From positions 1 to 64,000 of the forward strand of contig JANQRI010000011.1 of assembly GCA_028284675.1 (NCBI GenBank): DNA of 64,000 bases, in the 5' to 3' direction. Positions within the stretch are counted from its first letter, which is position 1; each line of letters starts with the position of its first letter. Positions 15,280 to 24,107 of the stretch are shown piece by piece. This DNA comes from Gammaproteobacteria bacterium. GTDB taxonomy: Bacteria > Pseudomonadota > Gammaproteobacteria > HTCC5015. The notes under the pieces were generated by a model. It was not told where the DNA came from and did not search any database. It saw only the letters and a program-made list of their open reading frames with translations. The translations under genes were made by a program, and so were the position numbers.

Positions 15280-17400
15280 ATGCTTTTGAAAAACCCCATT
15301 CCGGCTTTGTCGGCATTACTGTCGGCAGCGCTGCTTCCAGGCGTTGTCGTCGCGCAGCAGACAGCCGATGAAATCACTGTCATAGGGCAGTATTTGTCTA
15401 TCGATAAACTGAATTCAGTTAAAACACCCACACCGGTAATTAATGTACCGCAAAGTCTGTCGATTCTCTCAAATGAGCAGATCCAACAGCAGGCCTTCCA
15501 GAATTTTGGTGATGTGCTGCGATATACCCCCGGGTTGTCGATCAGTCAGGGAGAAGGGCACCGGGATGCGATTATTATCCGTGGCGTCCAGACGACTGCA
15601 GATTTCTTTATCGACGGCATTCGTGATGATGTTCAGTATTACCGGCCGCTTTATAATGTTGAGCAGGTTGAAGTGCTGCGCGGTTCCAATGCATTGTTGT
15701 TTGGCCGCGGTGGCGGTGGTGGTGTGATTAACCGTGTGATCAAGAAACCGCAAACCGGTGACCGGTTTGGAACGTTAAACACCAGCATCGATACGTTTGG
15801 TGCCTATTCACTGGCGGCTGATGCGAATATTGCTGCCGGAGACAGTGTTGCGTTTCGTGTTAATGCTTATTACCAGGAGCTTGAAAATCACAGAGATTTT
15901 TATGACGGCACCAGCTATGCGGTTAACCCGACACTGAAAGTTGAATTTAGCCCGTCGACGACCGGTACGTTTTCTTATGAGTATCTTGATGACGATCGCG
16001 TTGTCGATCGTGGTGTGCCGTCGCGAAATGTGGATGGTGGCCCTGATGTACCGCTGGAAGGTTTTGAAGACACATTCTTTGGTTCGCCCGATGCGAATTT
16101 CACGACATTAGAGGCGCATATTCTGCAGGCCCGTATTGACCATGATTTTTCAGATACGCTGCGTGGAAATATTACTGCACAGCATGCGGATTATGACAAG
16201 CTATATCAGAATATTTACCCAAGTGAAGAAGTTGTAGTCACCAATGGTACGTTTCCTGAAGTGGAGTTAGACGGTTACCGTGATACGACTGAACGTGAAA
16301 ACCTTATCCTTCAGGCTAATCTGATCGGTGAGTTTACCACCGGTTCGATCGGACACACATTGCTGATCGGTGCCGAATTCGGTAATCAGGAAACCGCCAA
16401 TGCGCGCTTGGATAATGTTTTTGCCGCAAACGGTGATGATCAGCTTTTTATCCCGTTCACAGATCCTTTGGTGATTCCCAGTTTTGCGATTAACGATCTG
16501 TCGCGCGATCGTGAATCAGAAGTGCAATTCACGTCTTTTTATCTGCAGGATCAGGTTGCGCTGACGGATCATTTTAAAGTGATACTGGGTTTTCGTTATG
16601 ACGAGTTTGATATTGATGTGTTTGATTTTATCGAGCAAAACGACGGTGATGCGGTTGACGGCAGTTTCAGCCGGGTCGATGAGGAAGTTACACCGCGTTT
16701 AGGATTTATTTATAAACCTGCGGACAATATATCGTTCTATGCCAGTTACAGTGAAACCTTTTTGCCGCGATCCGGTGATCAGTTTTTGACACTGGACCTT
16801 GATACAGAAAGCACGCGTCCGCAGTTTTTCGAGAATCAGGAAGTGGGTCTGAAATGGGATATTAATCCGGGCCTGAGTCTGACAACAGCTTTTTTCGATT
16901 TGGAGCGTGAAAGTTTTACCTCGGTTGATCCGGAAGATCCGGCGCAGGTCATTGTAATTGAGGGTTCTGAAACTTCCGGCTTTGAAATTCAGCTGGCGGG
17001 TAATTTAAGCGACACATGGTGGATTACCGCCGGCTATGCTTATCTGGATGGCGAAGTTAAAAGTGCAGACGGCGGCGGTAACGACGGCAATAAAACGCGT
17101 CAGACACCTGAAAATATGTTTTCAGTTTGGCATAACTTTCAATTAAATGACAGGTTAGGTTTGGGTTTCGGTGCCACTTACCAGGATAGTTTCTTTGTGC
17201 GCGAAGATAATTCAGTTGAGGTTCCGAGCTTCACGCGTGTCGATGCGGCTGTTTTTTATAATGTGAGCGGATCGATGACACTGCAGTTGAATGTGGAGAA
17301 TCTGCTCGACGAGGAATATTTCCCGGATGCGCACAGCAATGACAATATCACCACAGGTGAGCCGATAAACGCCCGTTTGTCTTTGGCCTTTAGTTTCTAA
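15280..17400 (+). CDS. TonB-dependent siderophore receptor (Fiu/catecholate-like)
   Basis: A 706-residue outer membrane receptor. A signal peptide (cut after VVVA near residue 25) is followed by DEITVIGQY, a TonB-box-like start, then the plug domain with NVPQSLSILSNEQI, TPGLSISQGEGHRD, IIRGVQTTADFFIDGIRDD and VEVLRGSNALLFGRGGGGG. The 22-strand barrel ends RLSLAFSF with the terminal Phe. The plug wording closely resembles catecholate receptors such as Fiu. It would take up iron-siderophore complexes with TonB energy. Iron control is indicated by the Fur-like site upstream; GAGGTGAAG precedes the ATG and a hairpin terminator follows. Confidence 0.92.
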   Translation: MLLKNPIPALSALLSAALLPGVVVAQQTADEITVIGQYLSIDKLNSVKTPTPVINVPQSLSILSNEQIQQQAFQNFGDVLRYTPGLSISQGEGHRDAIIIRGVQTTADFFIDGIRDDVQYYRPLYNVEQVEVLRGSNALLFGRGGGGGVINRVIKKPQTGDRFGTLNTSIDTFGAYSLAADANIAAGDSVAFRVNAYYQELENHRDFYDGTSYAVNPTLKVEFSPSTTGTFSYEYLDDDRVVDRGVPSRNVDGGPDVPLEGFEDTFFGSPDANFTTLEAHILQARIDHDFSDTLRGNITAQHADYDKLYQNIYPSEEVVVTNGTFPEVELDGYRDTTERENLILQANLIGEFTTGSIGHTLLIGAEFGNQETANARLDNVFAANGDDQLFIPFTDPLVIPSFAINDLSRDRESEVQFTSFYLQDQVALTDHFKVILGFRYDEFDIDVFDFIEQNDGDAVDGSFSRVDEEVTPRLGFIYKPADNISFYASYSETFLPRSGDQFLTLDLDTESTRPQFFENQEVGLKWDINPGLSLTTAFFDLERESFTSVDPEDPAQVIVIEGSETSGFEIQLAGNLSDTWWITAGYAYLDGEVKSADGGGNDGNKTRQTPENMFSVWHNFQLNDRLGLGFGATYQDSFFVREDNSVEVPSFTRVDAAVFYNVSGSMTLQLNVENLLDEEYFPDAHSNDNITTGEPINARLSLAFSF

Positions 17401-17426
17401 AGAAGGTTTGCGGATAGTCAAAAAAC

Positions 17427-17452
17427 AAAAGCGCCGTATTGCCGGCGCTTTT
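17427..17452 (+). terminator. Rho-independent terminator after the siderophore receptor
   Basis: AAAAGCGCCG and CGGCGCTTTT form a perfect 10-bp stem around TATTGC, 26 bases after the receptor stop. The A/T flanks on both sides mean it could work in either direction. Confidence 0.8.
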
Positions 17453-17549
17453 GCGATGTTGCTGTTTATTGAGTGTGTTTAATGATTAAACTGAAGACTG
17501 TATCAGAGGTTAGTGGTGAATATCATACGAAAAATTGCGGATGAAGTTA

Positions 17550-18476
17550 TTAGTTAGCTGTATCGTTGTCTATAAAACCGTCTAAGTTAGGTGGTGGCTC
17601 GTTAGCTAATATTTCTTTATAGGCATTAATCATTTTCTCTGTGGCGACCGGATCATTGCCAAAAAATGCTTTCATTGCGACTTCTTTACCGACCTTTTCG
17701 ACTATATCTCCAAAATTTTCATGAAGGTTAAAAGTTCGGTATGGAGTGTTGTCGAATGTTGCTGTTGGAAATTCATTTTTGAATGCTTCCAGGTAATACT
17801 CAGCGCCGCCTTCAATGAGTACCTCCCTTATTTGGTAGTCAACCGCCGCCTGAGCTTGATCAGCTATAGTGCCTGAGTCACCTTTTTTGTATATGGGGCT
17901 GGAGTACAGAATGTTATTTACATTGTTCATAAAAGCTTTGGAGTAAACATGCATAAGCTCGTGATAGGTTATTCTATTGATGTCTGCTGTGCTCATGTCT
18001 TTTATAGCTTCTGCATCATAACTGATGCTTTCTGGAGATTTGTCCCAGTATAAGCCGATAGCATTTTTGTCACGTGCATCAAGGTTTTGGTGTAATTTGA
18101 AATTGAGCGGAGAAATATTCGAATCTGCAATGTATTTGCCGAAGGTTTTTAATATTTTAGTTTGTGCGTTTTTTCCGGCTTCTAAAATTTTCATCCATTT
18201 ATCTTGATACAGTTGTTTTGCAGATGTCTGTTCTTGATCTGTTTTTAAGAACTCTGTATTTAATTTTGTTCCGTTATAAATAACGTTCTCAAATAATGAT
18301 TCTGGTGTTGTGTGTGTATGATCCCCGTCTTTAATTTTTGCATCTGGGGTTTCTTCAATGATATTTATTTTTTGAGCCAGGACTATGGACCATTGTTTTG
18401 AGTATGGGTCTGTAAGAACGCTTGTTGTAAGCTGTTGTTGAGTGTCAACAGACGGTATGCTGTCAATTGATGTCAT
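17550..18476 (-). CDS. HExxH zinc metalloprotease without signal peptide, candidate effector
   Basis: A 308-residue protein. TYHELMHVYSKAF places the zinc-binding HExxH at residues 172-176, and LIEGGAEYYLEAF follows at about 220-232, with Glu222 or Glu226 as likely third ligand: the layout of gluzincin peptidases (MA clan). Outside this core I recognise no family; the M91 effector peptidases are one option. The N-terminus is Ser/Thr/Gln-rich (about residues 1-25), polar and without a signal peptide, as is usual for type III effectors, and secretion genes lie 36 kb away in this window. It stands alone, with long A/T-rich gaps on both sides. Effector status is inference; a cytoplasmic housekeeping peptidase is the alternative. 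Confidence 0.7.
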   Translation of the reverse strand: MTSIDSIPSVDTQQQLTTSVLTDPYSKQWSIVLAQKINIIEETPDAKIKDGDHTHTTPESLFENVIYNGTKLNTEFLKTDQEQTSAKQLYQDKWMKILEAGKNAQTKILKTFGKYIADSNISPLNFKLHQNLDARDKNAIGLYWDKSPESISYDAEAIKDMSTADINRITYHELMHVYSKAFMNNVNNILYSSPIYKKGDSGTIADQAQAAVDYQIREVLIEGGAEYYLEAFKNEFPTATFDNTPYRTFNLHENFGDIVEKVGKEVAMKAFFGNDPVATEKMINAYKEILANEPPPNLDGFIDNDTAN

Positions 18477-18783
18477 CTGGCGCCCCCGATGTGCATAGAT
18501 AAATACTAATCTGAATGTAGTGTTAAATTCTACGCGATTCGAATCAAAAATATATACAGCAAAAGCTATAAAAACTATTTCTATACTATTACTTTAGGTG
18601 TGCATTAATTTAAGCACAGCTCTTCAGTGTTCTATTTGTTTAGAATAAAAAAGGCCTGGGTTTAAAGTATTAAATATGTAAATAAAAAGCTGTATGTCAG
18701 CGCTTTTGTGATGTTGCGCTTTGGGTGCTGATAAGCATTCAAAAACACATGGGTGAGAGAAGGTTATTTATAAAGCCCTGAAC
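18477..18783. other. A/T-rich gap upstream of the metalloprotease gene
   Basis: No gene is seen. The perfect palindrome GATTCGAATC at 18536-18545, some 60 bases before the metalloprotease start, is a possible regulator site. The surrounding A/T runs may hold its promoter. Confidence 0.35.
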
Positions 18784-18814
18784 CACAGAGGCACTGTAAG
18801 GAAGTGCCCCTGTG
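18784..18814 (-). terminator. Hairpin downstream of the PhoX-like gene
   Basis: CACAG-x-GGCACT pairs with AGTGCC-x-CTGTG; the single mismatch becomes a G-U pair in minus-strand RNA, which fits transcription from the PhoX-like gene ending 25 bases away. The U-tail is weak, so it may need Rho or act only in RNA stability. Confidence 0.4.
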
Positions 18815-18838
18815 ATTTTACAGATTATAGTGATGAAA

Positions 18839-20770
18839 CTAAGATCCGATTATCCCACCATCTTTGCGCGTAATAACCAAAGTACAATCACGGGGAATGG
18901 TGACACCGTCTGTCGGTGCCGGAAAGTTGGTGCTCTCCGGATTACCGTTGCCCGGGTGTTGTATATTAATAAACGCGGTACGAAAATCAGGCGTTACGGT
19001 ATAGCCGGTGATTTCGTCGCTGTTAACACCGGTTAACAAACGTTTCGGTTCCGGGTTTTCCGCAGTGGTATCAAACACCACAAGCTGGTCCTGCAGGCCG
19101 TCCGGTTGACCGCCGTCGGTGCCGATAAATAAACGGCCAAACGGATCGGCATAGGCCGCATCGGGATCAGTGAACACGCCTTCGGTTTCGCGGGTCGATG
19201 ATGCCAGAATAAAAATCTCCCACTTGAAGTAAGTGCCCAGATAATCGTCTTTCATGCGGATGATATGGCCGTCGTTATTAGGTGCTTCCGGGTTGGCCGC
19301 ATTCGGCTCGGTACGGTTGCTGTTGTTGGTCAATGTCCAGTAGATTTCACCGTCTTTGCCGATGGTGGTCCATTCCGGGCGGTCCATTGGTGTTGCGCCA
19401 AGCAGGTCAGCGGCGATACGGGCATAGATTAACAGTTCACCCTGATCGTAAAAACGCTCGGCCAATATCGGGTTATTGATTGTGAGCTCAAGCCATTCAC
19501 CGGTGCCGTCATCATCGAAACGGGCCACAAACAGTCTGCCTTCATCCAGCGGGCTTTTGCCTTCTTTGATCGCCTGCTTCCACGGTTTGTCTGAAACATA
19601 TTTGTAGCAGTAGTCGAAGCGTTGATCGTCACCCATGTAAGCTGCGATTTGACCGGTTGAGCTTTCTGCAATCGCGATGGCTTCGTGCTTGAAGCGACCA
19701 AGGGCAGTGCGTTTAACCGGCTTCTGTGTGCCGTCATGAGGGTCGATTTCCACAACCCAGCCGAAGCGGTTTGATTCATTGATATAATCGGGATCGGAAA
19801 GATCGAAGCGCTTATCAAAAAATTCCCAGCCGTAGTTAAAGCCGTCGAAATCAAAGCCGTAACGCAGCTGCTCTTCGGTGCGGCTATCATTGAATATTTC
19901 ACCTTCGGTTGCACCAAAATAACCGTTGAAGTTTTCCTCGCAGGTCAGGTATGTGCCCCACGGAGTCGGGCCTGAGCCGCAGTTGTTAACGGTGCCCAGC
20001 GCTGTGTTGCCGTTGGGGTTTTGCAGCAGTTTTGATTTGGCTGCCGGACCGGAAAATTCAACCGGGGTATTCACGGTGATGCGGCGACTGTTCGGGCTTT
20101 TAACAACGCGCCACTGGCCGTTGTAATTGCTTTTGAGCGCAACCACGGATACACCATGAACGTTTTGTGATAAGCGTACATCTTCCAGGCTTTCCGGTGC
20201 GTCTTTGCCGAGCACGTGGTTGTTTCTGCCGAATTCATGATTGATGCAAAGCATGCCTTTGCGGTTGCTGTAATAAAAACCGTAACGGTCAAACCGGTGG
20301 CGGCCCCGGTGTGGAAAAAACCACATGCCGTCGTGACCGATACCGATTTGCCGGCAGGCCTGTTCGGAGGTCGGGCGTGTGAAGGGGTTGCCGTCATAGG
20401 CTTCGGTGGCACCCGGCTCTATCGGTGTGCCCCACGGAATCAATACCTGGTATTGATATTCGGAAGCAATACTCGGCACGGTATTGTCGATGATCGCATC
20501 TTCGATGCTGAGCGGTTCAAAGCCGACCAGGCCTTTTTTGCCCGGGTATTTGTGGCTGGGCTTGTCCTGCGGCCAGCCAAATGCAAATGCTTTCGGCGCA
20601 ATAAATGTGGTGGCGGCGGTGGCCAGGCTGCCGACCAATACGTTGCGGCGTGTCTGGTTAACTTTTAACACATCGCTGAATGGACGGTTGCCCGATGTGT
20701 TGGATGGAATGTTCTCTTTCTCGTTGTGAATTGCTTCGTTATCAGAGTGACTTGAAATACGATTCTTCAT
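18839..20770 (-). CDS. PhoX-family (DUF839) Tat-exported phosphatase
   Basis: A 643-residue protein. The Tat signal NQTRRNVLVGSLATAATTF (about residues 38-56) with twin arginine is followed by cleavage near AFA. The body matches PhoX/DUF839 proteins: GIGHDGMWFFPH, CINHEFGRNN, NCGSGPTPWGTYLTCEENF (about residue 262, holding the conserved cysteines) and late GLQDQLVVFDTT. PhoX enzymes are calcium/iron alkaline phosphatases folded in the cytoplasm and sent out by Tat, whose genes tatABC lie at 49,956-51,296. I see no Pho box in the upstream gap. Activity on phosphate esters is by family only; some members are uncharacterised. Confidence 0.88.
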   Translation of the reverse strand: MKNRISSHSDNEAIHNEKENIPSNTSGNRPFSDVLKVNQTRRNVLVGSLATAATTFIAPKAFAFGWPQDKPSHKYPGKKGLVGFEPLSIEDAIIDNTVPSIASEYQYQVLIPWGTPIEPGATEAYDGNPFTRPTSEQACRQIGIGHDGMWFFPHRGRHRFDRYGFYYSNRKGMLCINHEFGRNNHVLGKDAPESLEDVRLSQNVHGVSVVALKSNYNGQWRVVKSPNSRRITVNTPVEFSGPAAKSKLLQNPNGNTALGTVNNCGSGPTPWGTYLTCEENFNGYFGATEGEIFNDSRTEEQLRYGFDFDGFNYGWEFFDKRFDLSDPDYINESNRFGWVVEIDPHDGTQKPVKRTALGRFKHEAIAIAESSTGQIAAYMGDDQRFDYCYKYVSDKPWKQAIKEGKSPLDEGRLFVARFDDDGTGEWLELTINNPILAERFYDQGELLIYARIAADLLGATPMDRPEWTTIGKDGEIYWTLTNNSNRTEPNAANPEAPNNDGHIIRMKDDYLGTYFKWEIFILASSTRETEGVFTDPDAAYADPFGRLFIGTDGGQPDGLQDQLVVFDTTAENPEPKRLLTGVNSDEITGYTVTPDFRTAFINIQHPGNGNPESTNFPAPTDGVTIPRDCTLVITRKDGGIIGS

Positions 20771-21251
20771 GATCCATTTGCCTCACGTTGGTACTCTGGA
20801 TTAGGAAAATGTCGTGCACACCACGGTTGTTTATAACGCTTCCGGGTTGCGCGACCGACGATATTGAATTACGAGAATTTACATATCGAGGCGTTACCTA
20901 CCCATTAACGTGAGGTTATTTTTTTATGAAATATTTATGAAGCTGGTATTTAGATCATGCGTTATGATGTTTATGCTTGGTTTTTTTCGAAGTGATGTAA
21001 ATATGCTTTAGTCACTCATATTGTTCAAGCATGCGTTTTTACCCGGCGGTTATGTTTGGGGGAATACCCTTAATGTCTTTGTCAAAAAGTTTTTGTTATT
21101 CAGTTATTTCTATTTTGATTCACTCCCTTGTATAATTTGTGTTGATATAAGTTTTTTTACGTTGTAGCATCTTTTAATTATGAAATTTTTGAGTTGAGTG
21201 AAGCGCTTTTTTTCGATCAGACGGTAACAGTCCCCGAATCAGGAGCAAAAA
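20771..21251. other. Divergent promoter region
   Basis: About 480 bases between the PhoX-like gene and the flavodoxin-like gene. It becomes T-rich towards the latter. I found no clear Pho box, operator palindrome or RNA gene. Confidence 0.35.
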
Positions 21252-21998
21252 ATGAAATTAAACGAGAAACAAGAAGCGATGTGTTCATCCAGCCGATGGG
21301 ATTTTTCTGATTTGCGTGCCATTTTTTTAAACACAACATTAAAAAAATCACCGGAAAAATCGCACACAGAGGGTTTGTGGCAAATCAGTAAAACTATTTT
21401 ACAGAAAAACAAAATTCATGTGGATGAAGTGCGGCTGGTCGATCACGATATTGCTTTTGGTGTTTGGGGTGATATGACCGAGCATGGTTGGGATAAAGAT
21501 GACTGGCCTGAAATTTACGAGAAAGTGAAGGCTGCTGATATGGTGATTATCGGTACGGCTATCTGGCTCGGTGAAAAAACATCGGTTTGTACTCAGTTGA
21601 TTGAAAGGCTGTATGCAAATTCCCATCTGCTTAACAGTGAAGGTCAGTATGCGGATTATGGAAAAGTGGGTGGTTGTTTGGTGACCGGCAATGAAGATGG
21701 TGCAAAGCATTGTGCAATGAATATTTTGTATTCACTGCAGCATCTTGGTTATGTGATTCCGCCGCAGGCGGATGCCGCATGGCTGGGTGAAGCAGGGCCC
21801 GGGCCGTCTTATCTGGATGAAGGTTCGGGAGGTCCGGAAAATGATTTTACCAACCGCAATACTACATTTATGACATGGAACCTTATGCATATGGCGCGCA
21901 TGCTTAAAGATGCCGGCGGTATTCCCGCGCATGGCAACCAAAGATCAGAATGGGATGCGGGTTGCAGATTTGATTTTGAAAATCCTGCTTACCGATAA
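21252..21998 (+). CDS. Flavodoxin-like NAD(P)H-dependent FMN reductase family protein
   Basis: A 248-residue cytoplasmic protein. The start LRAIFLNTTLKKSPEKSHT has the phosphate-binding beginning of flavodoxin-like reductases, MVIIGTAIWLGEKTS (about residues 97-111) is the second FMN loop, and VGGCLVTGNEDG (about 137) the third. This fold carries FMN and transfers electrons from NAD(P)H to quinones, azo compounds or iron complexes; which one is not clear. AGGAG precedes the ATG at good spacing. It is not obviously in an operon. Confidence 0.8.
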   Translation: MKLNEKQEAMCSSSRWDFSDLRAIFLNTTLKKSPEKSHTEGLWQISKTILQKNKIHVDEVRLVDHDIAFGVWGDMTEHGWDKDDWPEIYEKVKAADMVIIGTAIWLGEKTSVCTQLIERLYANSHLLNSEGQYADYGKVGGCLVTGNEDGAKHCAMNILYSLQHLGYVIPPQADAAWLGEAGPGPSYLDEGSGGPENDFTNRNTTFMTWNLMHMARMLKDAGGIPAHGNQRSEWDAGCRFDFENPAYR

Positions 21999-22006
21999 CA
22001 ATGGGT

Positions 22007-22816
22007 TTATTTGGTTATCACGGTTTCCATGTATTCGGACGGAACGACGATGGTGCCGTCATTGGCCTGGTTCAGGGTGTTAATTAAATCCAGTATATCG
22101 GCAGTGAGTTTTTCACGATTTGCATCATCGAGCGCTTCGAAGGTTTTTAGTACCGGACCGTAATAGGTTTTGAAAAGATTCAGCCAGTGTTGCGGTGATG
22201 GATAGCGGAATACAAACATCTGCGATTCGGATTTTATATTTGCGCAATGCGGTTTGAAATGTGTTTCGTAAAACGCGGTTGTGCCCCATGCGGCCGGTGA
22301 CTGCACGCCGGGCGGCGGGCTGACATATTGGCTGATGGTTTTAAACAGCTGACCGATGAAACCGGAGGGCGTCCAGTTTGCCAGACCGATTTTGCCGTCG
22401 GGTTTGCAGACCCGGATCAGTTCTGCGGCACTGCGTGCCTGATTCGGTGTGAACATAACACCGAATGTTGAGACCACATTATCAAACTGGTTATCTGCAA
22501 ACGGCAGGTTTTCCGCATCGGCCTGCTGGTACTCAATCGGCAGCCCGTCGGCGTTTGCGCGTTGTTTGGATTGCTCAAGCAGTTCGGGCACATAATCGGT
22601 GGAGGTTACTTTGCAGAAACGTCTGGCCGCGGCCAGGCTGGCATTGCCGTTACCGGCGGCCACATCCAATACGGTTTGCCCGGCATGCAGGTCCATGGCT
22701 TCGCATAATAGTTCGCCGCTGATCTGCAGGGTTACGCCTATGCGGCTGTAATCTCCGGAACCCCAGGTGACTTGTTGTTTGTTTTTAATTGCATCGTAGT
22801 CCGGTGTATTGCTCAT
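22007..22816 (-). CDS. Class I SAM-dependent methyltransferase
   Basis: A 269-residue protein with the AdoMet-binding core: VLDVAAGNGNASLAAARR (motif I, about residue 48), VTSTDYVPELL (acidic residue of motif II), ENLPFADNQFDNVVSTFGVMF (motif IV region) and GKIGLANWTPSG. It resembles UbiE/Methyltransf_11 proteins. The substrate cannot be told. The ATG at 22816 is chosen over a GTG three codons upstream. Its 3' end is eight bases from that of the convergent flavodoxin-like gene. Confidence 0.82.
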   Translation of the reverse strand: MSNTPDYDAIKNKQQVTWGSGDYSRIGVTLQISGELLCEAMDLHAGQTVLDVAAGNGNASLAAARRFCKVTSTDYVPELLEQSKQRANADGLPIEYQQADAENLPFADNQFDNVVSTFGVMFTPNQARSAAELIRVCKPDGKIGLANWTPSGFIGQLFKTISQYVSPPPGVQSPAAWGTTAFYETHFKPHCANIKSESQMFVFRYPSPQHWLNLFKTYYGPVLKTFEALDDANREKLTADILDLINTLNQANDGTIVVPSEYMETVITK

Positions 22817-22891
22817 CGCGGTCACCCTGGTTGAATTTATAGTTTAGCAGGTTAACAAAAAAAGTATCGAAACCCAATTGGTTCATGTGTG

Positions 22892-23092
22892 TTAATTGCC
22901 TTCCCTGATCCGGGTAACACTGTGGCCGCCGATTCCCCAGTTGTCGGTCTCGACCTCTTCGATGATCACGATGGTTGTTGCCGGGTTTTTGTTTAGGCGT
23001 TTGGCCAGTATGTCGGTAAAGTCCGCGATCAGTGTTTCTTTTATTTGCGGGGTTAAACCTTCAGGTGTCAGTTTTACATTAATGTAAGGCAT
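22892..23092 (-). CDS. 4-Oxalocrotonate tautomerase-family protein
   Basis: A 66-residue protein starting MPYINVKLTPEGLTPQIK. After removal of Met, Pro1 is the catalytic base of tautomerases; GHSVTRIREGN closes the small barrel. The ATG at 23092 with GAGGAAC upstream gives the needed Pro at position 1, which decides the start. It may form hexamers like 4-OT. Substrate unknown; it lies upstream of the methyltransferase gene in the same direction. Confidence 0.9.
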   Translation of the reverse strand: MPYINVKLTPEGLTPQIKETLIADFTDILAKRLNKNPATTIVIIEEVETDNWGIGGHSVTRIREGN

Positions 23093-23301
23093 GTCGGTTC
23101 CTCTCACATCAGGTTTGCCGGCTTATGTGCCGTTGTCAGTTTATAGAGTGCTATCGAGTGTAGCGTGATGGATGTTGTTCTGGCAAAAAAATCAGATTCT
23201 TTTTTGCCGGTAGGCACAATAAGATGCGCAAGGCCGTTTGTTTAGGAAAGCGGTACCGGGTGAAAGGTTTGGAGAATTTTTTGAGCGCTTATGAAAAATA
23301 A

Positions 23302-23335
23302 CAAAGCGACAACCGGAGGAACCGGTTGCCGCTTT
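23302..23335 (-). terminator. Terminator of the acidic-protein pair
   Basis: CAAAGCG-x-CAACCGG pairs with CCGGTTG-x-CGCTTTG around AGGAA. The mismatch becomes G-U in minus-strand RNA, and a TTATTTTT tail follows on that strand, so it ends transcripts from the gene at 23367-24035. Confidence 0.75.
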
Positions 23336-23366
23336 GTTTTATTGGCGAGTAAATGCATTGCGCATT

Positions 23367-24035
23367 TTAGACCTCATGATTTATTCTTATAGTATACGAA
23401 CTGGGTTCGTAACCGGCGACCATATTCGGAAAGTGCAATAGGTCGTCGTTGCTGTTTGGAGGCGGGCTCCAAACATGGGCGGGATTTGTCAGAATATCGG
23501 CCATGGTTTTATTGCTGTTGCTGTCTATGCCGATTTTGAGTCGGGTGCTGTCATGCGGGTCCGCTGACACCCTAAAATTATCGTGATTGCTTTTGATGCC
23601 GGTTATTGGGTCCGACTGGAGCAAGCCGATGCTCAATAAATCATTAAACAGTTTCAGGTCTTTTTCATCGAGTAGATCCAAAATGCCTTGATCCTGTGAT
23701 TCAGTTTCGTGAAATGAACTGCTGATCTCATCGATCAAATCGCCCGATACCGGCTGAATTTCTTCCAGGTCGGAAACATTGCCATAGCTGACGAACTGTT
23801 GATAGTCGTTTGCATTTGCCCAGCGCGGCGGGATATGCGCGAACTCATGGCCGGGACTTGTGCTCAGGGTTTGATCTGTATCTTGGCTGATATCCGGTTT
23901 TTCGGTTTCCTTATCCTGATCGGCATGAAACGAGGCTCTGTTTTTAAAAGACAGCGCCACAGAGTTGGAAAACTCTTGCAGGTTGGGGGACTCAATTACC
24001 GGGAGTCCTGTATTTTGTGTGGATACCTCTGTCAT
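23367..24035 (-). CDS. Unrecognised acidic protein, second gene of a pair
   Basis: A 222-residue acidic, hydrophilic protein with no signal peptide or membrane segment. I recognise no family. The first 35 residues are rich in Ser, Thr, Asn and Gln. A HEFAH motif at about residue 63 has the HExxH pattern, but no plausible third zinc ligand follows in a typical setting, so I do not call it a protease. The last 60 residues (AHVWSPPPNSNDDLLHFPNMV) appear more structured. It is 72 bases after the repeat-bearing acidic gene and shares its terminator side, so both are likely one operon. Possible secreted substrate, unproven. Confidence 0.55.
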   Translation of the reverse strand: MTEVSTQNTGLPVIESPNLQEFSNSVALSFKNRASFHADQDKETEKPDISQDTDQTLSTSPGHEFAHIPPRWANANDYQQFVSYGNVSDLEEIQPVSGDLIDEISSSFHETESQDQGILDLLDEKDLKLFNDLLSIGLLQSDPITGIKSNHDNFRVSADPHDSTRLKIGIDSNSNKTMADILTNPAHVWSPPPNSNDDLLHFPNMVAGYEPSSYTIRINHEV

Positions 24036-24107
24036 TCTGTTTGGTTCAAAAATCCATGGACGTACAGCCCATACCCGTCCCGCAGAATCGTTTTGAACAC
24101 TTCCTCC

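Noticed and set aside
23799..23880. HEFAH motif in the second acidic protein as a zinc protease site
   Set aside because: No helix context or third ligand block as in known zincins; likely chance.
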